Below are positions 59,301-64,000 of a stretch of 64,000 bases of DNA, in pieces. Location: assembly GCA_023231475.1 (NCBI GenBank), contig JALJEE010001281.1:21685-85684 (forward strand), written 5' to 3'. The notes below the pieces were generated by a model. The model worked only from the letters and a program-made list of their open reading frames with translations. It was not told where the DNA came from and searched no databases. Position 1 is the stretch's first letter. Every line of letters starts with the position of its first letter. A program made the translations under genes and the position numbers. Source of the DNA: Seison nebaliae (taxonomy: Eukaryota; Rotifera; Pararotatoria; Seisonacea; Seisonidae).

Positions 59301-61299
59301 GATGAAAGATTTGAAATCGTTTGAAAAGCGTCATAAAGAGGCCATAGCAAATTCAGAACAACATATGTTTGATGATCGTCAATTATATCAGAAGAATAGA
59401 GATCAGTCCACTATCCAAAATTGTTATGTTTCTCTTGTGAAAAATTTCATCAATTACGTATATGAAATGGAGAAATCGTCATCGAAACCATTGGAATTAT
59501 CGACGATAGTGAAGAGAGTGGATGAATTAGTTGATGAATTATTCAAATTAAATTTATTCCAATCGAATAACATGAAATTCTTGTGGAATACGATTCTTCG
59601 TTCGTTCATCGATTTGAATAAAACGAAAGAATTCCAATCGGAAGAATTTAATGAGACTCTCATGAAATTCTTCAAAGATTCCATGGCACAAAACCGACAA
59701 ATGATAACAGAAAGTCTATTGAAACATCTAGTAAAATATGAAGATTTGGATCATATTCAAGAAATTTATGATATCGTTCGAGAGCATTATGGTCCAAATA
59801 ACGCCATCTCTGATTTAGCATTCGCTTTCCTCTCAAATCACCAAATCGAACAAGCCACACGTCTCCTCAATCTGCCCACTTTCCAGCCTCGATATGATCG
59901 TTTCCTCTACCAATGTCAATTATTAGCTGAGAACGAACAAACGGAAGAATTAATTGTAGCTTATGATTTTTTGGCGAAACGGAACTTCCAATTTAGAGAA
60001 GAACATTATCGATATCGATTATTGTCATCACGAAATGACGAGAAGATGTTGAAGGAAATTGAGATGGAAATGAAAGAGAATAATATTCATTTGTCTCAAA
60101 TCAGTCAACAATTCCTAATGAATCGTTCACCATTATTGAAGGAAATGATCAATTCAGATGAGAAGAATATTCCCCAATTGCCTAACAATTATCAGAAGAT
60201 GATACAATTATTGAACGAGAAACAATTTTATGTCGCTATGAGAATTTGGAGTCGTATGTCCTTCCAAGACATGTCAGACGAACTACTCTTAAGTCCAACC
60301 AAAGACATCGTTTCCTATTTGTTAAGAGGCTTAAAAACGATAAAGGACGAAAATGAACTTCAACGAATTCGACAACGTCTCAACACCATCACAACTCGAT
60401 TAGTGTCTGCAAATAGAATGGAAATTATCAGGTTAACTTCTTCATTGCCTCTCCAAATTGTATCTACATTCCTCAAAATAAATATTTTGAATTTTTTAAA
60501 GGCATTTATCAGAGATCGAACAAAATGACACTTCATTTAACGGTTTCAAGAATGCTTTAATTCGAAATGACTTACGGAAAGAAGATATTGATGAATTTTT
60601 AGAGAAAATTTTAAGTTAAATTTTCTTCTAATTATTTCTCTGAAAATCATATTTCTTTCCATATTCTATTCCCTCTATATTCACTTGTTGTCAGATGGAA
60701 CTATTGAAGATCCGGAACTTTATTTGAGGAACAATTTATTTACAATTTTCAATAGAATACGAAAATCTCCAAATTTTGAGAATTATAGAAATAAAGTTTA
60801 TCTAATAATAATTTCAATTTTTCATCAAAATCCTTTTTAGTTGGAACAATGTGTCGCTTTTAGTGTGGATGGAACTAAAAGAGATTTTCTATTAGATGAA
60901 TTGCTGACGCAATACCTTCAAAATAACAATTTGGAAGAAGCGAAAAATTTGATAGAAAATGGAATTGGCTTATCGGAAACGAAGGCACCGATGAAGAGGT
61001 TGAACATTCTTCAGGATTTGAAGGAAGATGAGAAATTGGAGAAATTTGAACGACTAACATTTCTATTAGAAATGATGGAGAAGAATTTAGAGAATAAGAA
61101 TAATTCAAAACTGAGAATTATTCTTTTACAACGAAATCTATATAATAATATTCGGATGAAGGACGTAGAAAAGGTGAAGGAGAGTCTTCAACAGCTCAAC
61201 CAATGTTTAGGAGCACCCAATCTCACCGACCGAATGAAAGGCGATTGTCGAACATTATTAATTGCGAAAGACTACGATGAATTAGTTATGAAGAAATAA
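56326..61299 (+). CDS. LRPPRC: LRPPRC/bicoid stability factor-type mitochondrial PPR protein
   Basis: Four exons (56326-60431, 60502-60614, 60695-60795, 60841-61299) give about 1,592 residues. The first 30 residues are rich in Arg, Ser and Phe with no acidic residue, a mitochondrial targeting sequence. PPR-type helical pairs are clear near residues 160-235 (TYQLLLENCGKSANIGDAQKILQLM, repeated with FAALLVAHIRSNNLSASKDI) and recur near 875 and in the last third (AIS...FAFLSNHQIEQATRLL). LRPPRC (bsf in flies) binds and stabilises mitochondrial mRNAs with SLIRP. Human LRPPRC is 1,394 residues, so this copy is longer. The first exon is 4.1 kb without an intron, unusual for this region. The stop codon lies within an AATAAA. 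Confidence 0.85.
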
Positions 61300-61300
61300 A
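61295..61300 (+). terminator. AATAAA overlapping the LRPPRC stop codon
   Basis: The TAA stop at 61297-61299 is embedded in the hexamer. A second AATAAA lies about 120 nt further on, near 61418. Confidence 0.5.
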
Positions 61301-62135
61301 ATTATTATTAGCTCCAACATATTTCACTTATTTTCCTGAAAAAATATTTTCCTATTTGTTTTTTTTGTTATCATCAATCCGATTATCAATGAAATTTACA
61401 GAATTTCTAATATTTCGAAATAAAATTTAATGTTTATTAACTATAATATTCAATTATTAAAATATTATTTCAAACGTAAGAAACGTTTCTTAAAGTTTTA
61501 TCCACAAAAAGGAAGCAAATTTATACTCAACATTCAAAATAGAAGTTAAAAATTACTACATGAACAATTATAAATCACTTTTATAAATAGGTATCCAAAA
61601 TAACAGAAACTTTTTTTGAAGAAAGTTTTTATAATGGAACATGCCATAATCAGGACAAACCACAATTGGGACAAAAGACAATTGAAACACTAAAAGTCGG
61701 GACGGACGGCAATCGAGTTTTCATAATTTTTTTTAGTTAAAAACTTTCTATGAAAAGTTTTTATAAATTTATATTAATAAAGGAACATGCGGCAATCCGG
61801 ACAAAAGAAAATCTGGACGAAAGACAATCTAGACAAAAGACAACAGAGTTTTTATAAGTTTTAAATTAATAATTTTTTTTTTTTGTTCAAATTGAAATTA
61901 ATTAAGAAAGGTGTCTCGGTTAGACAATATTATTTTTGAAAACTTAAAAATAGGACAACAAAAAGAACTAAAAAGGTTTGAAACTTGAAACTGTTTATTT
62001 TAGACAAGAAAGGTGATTTATATAGAAGCAAGCAAAACACGAAAAACCATAAAACAGGATCCAAATTTCTGTTTGCTTTAACTGTGTGCAACAAAAGGAA
62101 AGCATTAATCATTGAGCAGTGGAAAATTTTCTATA
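61300..62135. other. Spacer with degenerate GGACAAAAGACAAT repeats
   Basis: No gene. About eight imperfect copies of a GGACAAAAGACAAT-like unit occur between about 61640 and 61850 in two clusters. They may be the 5' part of the adjacent retroelement or an independent satellite. Confidence 0.5.
61640..61850. repeat. Degenerate short repeats, GGACAAAAGACAAT type
   Basis: Imperfect units in two clusters (about 61650-61715 and 61788-61845) separated by a diverged stretch that contains a repeated GTTTTTATAA-like motif. Confidence 0.6.
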
Positions 62136-62816
62136 ATGAGTCAAAGTACGAGTACATCCGATTCTATCTGTCTTCCCGATCAAAATAATAATCCTCCAAA
62201 TGCTATTAAAGAATCTGATAACAAGAAACCAAGAGGAAGACCAAGAGGAGTGAAGAATAAGAACAACAATACACCAACCTACCGTAAAACAACTTGGTTG
62301 GATGAAGAAGATGAAAATAATTGCACAGTTGCACGACAGAACTTGTTGCAATACAATTAAAATTAAACCTAATTCTCTCCGAAAATACCAACTTGAGAAA
62401 AGAATTGGAGATTCTCTCAGAACGAATGCTACAGTTATCTGAAAGCGTACAGTGCATTAACAATAAGTTAAGCGACAACATTTTGGAACAAGATCATTTG
62501 TTCACAATGGTCAAATCCATTTCTGATAATAATGTCCTTTCAAATTCAAATTTGAATAATTCCGTCGTTCAAAATAAGTCGAATAAGAACCAGTCGAAAT
62601 TCGACGGCAAATCTAAGAAATCATATGCTGGCATGCTATATGGTGGATCCGACGACTTCTGATTCTACCAAACGACCTCCGACCAATAATCCGATTATGA
62701 ATGAGAAGATAATTAAACCTTCTAAAAAGAAAACTAAATCCAAAAACCAAAATGGTTCTTCATCTTCCTTCTCTGGTGAAGCATTGTCTGTATGTATTAA
62801 AGGAAGAGAACGATGA
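62136..62816 (+). pseudogene. Decayed ORF1 of a non-LTR retrotransposon, AT-hook and coiled coil
   Basis: ATG 62136 opens a frame with an AT-hook (KKPRGRPRG, about 62223-62250). Around 62321-62360 the sense shifts to another frame carrying a Leu-rich coiled coil (NTNLRKELEILSERMLQL). Near 62640-62660 it shifts again to a Lys/Ser-rich basic stretch. At least two frameshifts break what was once one nucleic-acid-binding protein. Its position upstream of a reverse-transcriptase fragment on the same strand supports an ORF1-like role. It could instead be a host gene fragment captured by the element. Confidence 0.55.
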
Positions 62817-63134
62817 CCTTTCATTCGTACGAAAGCTGTGATTATCAGGAATGTAGTGGCCCACACGACTGTTGATATGATGGCAAACTTTTTGAATGAT
62901 ATGAAATTGCCATTCATAAATTTATGGAGATTACGTCGAAAATGTTGATTGGAATCCTGGATGATTGTGAATCCAGCACCAAATGTTTCATTGTAAAATT
63001 CGCAGAAGAGCATTCAGAATCGTTCTTCAAACCTGGGAATTGGTCGCTGCACACTTTTGTGCGAGAATTTGCAGAGGAACCTTACCTTTACTGATTCTTC
63101 TAAAATTCTTTAATTCTTTATTTCTTCATGTCGT
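62817..63134 (+). pseudogene. Degraded retrotransposon sequence between ORF1 and RT pieces
   Basis: Short out-of-frame stretches (for example PFIRTKAVIIRNVVAHTTV near 62820) read as residual protein but are interrupted by stops. No intact domain remains. Much of the expected endonuclease region is missing. Confidence 0.4.
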
Positions 63135-63578
63135 ATATCTAAAAGGAAATTTATTTTTTATTTTTTGGACGCGTCAAAAGCGTTTGATTCGATTTCGATG
63201 TCTCACGGAATGAGAGTCTTACATAATTCCGGAATGGATGAGTTTTCTCTCCGTTTCATAAGCGAAATGTTCACAAATGCTTATGGTGTCATCAAACATA
63301 AATCAGAATCTTCGTCGTTATTCAAGATTAACAAAGGAGTCCGACAAGGTTCAATTCTCGCTACTTGGATTTTTGGAAGAATTATTGATGAAGTTCTTGT
63401 CGATGCTAACAATAACTTCTCCTTTAAAGTCGGTAATGAGAGTTTCCCATCAGTCTACGCTTATGCGGATGACATTCTCATTTGTTGTAATAATGTAATA
63501 ATGAATCGGAGTATTAAATTGTTCGCATTTAGAGAATTCCGGGAAAGGAAACAAAGAGGAGGAAATATTCTCCGATAG
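63135..63578 (+). pseudogene. Reverse-transcriptase fragment of a non-LTR retrotransposon
   Basis: From 63165 the frame gives DASKAFDSIS (RT motif A), GVRQGSILATWIF (motif B region) and YAYADDILICC (the YADD catalytic motif). These are fingers/palm motifs of a LINE-type RT. The frame then runs into unrelated sequence and stops at 63578. The N-terminal half of the RT and the endonuclease are absent, so the copy is dead. Confidence 0.9.
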
Positions 63579-63637
63579 TGATAGATATCGTTCCAACACA
63601 ATTAAAGGAAAAGGAGGTAATTCCACAACGGAGAACA

Positions 63638-63979
63638 TCAGAGCTCTACAGGTCTAGGACGGCCCAGTAAAACTCGAATGCACCGATTATATGCTTTATC
63701 GAGAGAATCCATCGATTTATTCGATATACCCAAGGAAGCTTGAAGTCCATAGAACCCGCAACAGAAGGTGAAGAAGAGTTTTAACTTCAGCTTTATCGGA
63801 AAGTATTTGCATCTGTGGTGGAAGGAGTAGAAGTTTCTTATGAATTTGCGACGTATTTCATCAACAAAAGAGGAGCTTCTTTTCCTTTTATCAATTAGAC
63901 AGCCAAGAAATATAGTTTCATTGCAAGTAATCGATCTGAGAACGGAATATTTTTTACTAATTACATTGTTGTTTAACAA
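63638..63979 (-). pseudogene. C-terminal part of a LINE reverse-transcriptase ORF, inverted
   Basis: The minus frame contains IFLGCLID, a His/Cys-poor helical segment with IKLKLKLFFTFCCGFYG, and YNRCIRVLLGRPR near its end. These resemble the region after the RT palm of jockey/CR1-like elements. It ends abruptly with a stop at 63638 next to the opposite-strand RT fragment. It is probably truncated at both ends; the upstream part lies outside the window. Confidence 0.65.
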
Positions 63980-64000
63980 CTTCGATTTTTGATTATTGCA

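Larger units (their letters stand above)
63135..64000. mobile_element. Rearranged non-LTR retrotransposon, pieces in opposite orientations
   Basis: A plus-strand RT palm fragment (63165-63540) is followed by a minus-strand frame (63979-63638) that reads like the thumb/C-terminal part of a LINE RT. Together they indicate a broken element or two colliding truncated copies. The second piece continues past the window end. Confidence 0.7.

Noticed and set aside
63135-64000. Twin-priming inversion as explanation for the opposed RT pieces
   Set aside because: Twin priming places the inverted 5' segment before the 3' segment. Here the order is the reverse, so this mechanism does not fit.
1-64000. 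CRISPR arrays, prokaryotic operons, phage or defence systems
   Set aside because: Spliced genes, poly(A) signals and animal protein families show a nuclear animal genome. No regular repeat-spacer array is present.

Overview
The window is a 64 kb stretch of an AT-rich, compact animal nuclear genome. Protein-coding genes with many very short introns (mostly 40-60 nt) lie on both strands. The gene set (laminin beta, ERC/ELKS active-zone protein, two-lobed transferrin, BAP31, ARL8, GALNT10-type transferase, LRPPRC, KRI1, beta-tubulin, ZP-like secreted protein) fits a small-genome arthropod, possibly a mite. That taxon is an inference; no single gene proves it. I rebuilt gene models by hand from reading frames, splice signals, phase and recalled family motifs. 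Exon lists are given in the evidence fields.

Layout. 0.7-2.4 kb: secreted leucine-rich-repeat protein (+). 3.4-4.8 kb: coiled-coil protein of unknown function (+). 5.1-7.5 kb: transferrin-family protein that has lost most iron ligands (-). 8.1-9.0 kb: BAP31 (-). 9.3 kb: a 50-residue one-TM microprotein (+). 10.1-21.3 kb: ERC/ELKS core (-) with a 5.2 kb intron. 21.6-27.0 kb: two large low-complexity exons (-) that are probably the ERC N-terminus. 27-32.4 kb: gene-poor spacer. 32.4-33.7 kb: PDZ protein (+). 35.0-41.4 kb: complete laminin beta, 18 coding exons (+). 41.7-44.0 kb: KRI1 (-), tail to tail with laminin. 46.1-47.4 kb: disordered protein with two PP1-docking motifs (+). 48.2-49.6 kb: divergent beta-tubulin with a clear TATA/initiator promoter (+). 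50.0-51.1 kb: ZP-like secreted protein (+). 51.4-52.5 kb: ARL8 (-). 53.3-55.4 kb: GALNT10-like (-). 56.3-61.3 kb: LRPPRC (+). 61.6-64 kb: decayed non-LTR retrotransposon pieces, on opposite strands.

The genes are ordinary housekeeping, secretory and neuronal genes with no operon-like functional linkage. The most unusual signal is genome-level. Of 59 coding introns I could place, 56 begin GTT instead of the usual GTA or GTG, including those fixed by strong protein homology. Other notable points are three copies of a 16-bp X-box-like palindrome in spacers, a transferrin with degenerate metal sites, a microprotein with its own poly(A) signal, and a tubulin with Tyr167 and Ala12.
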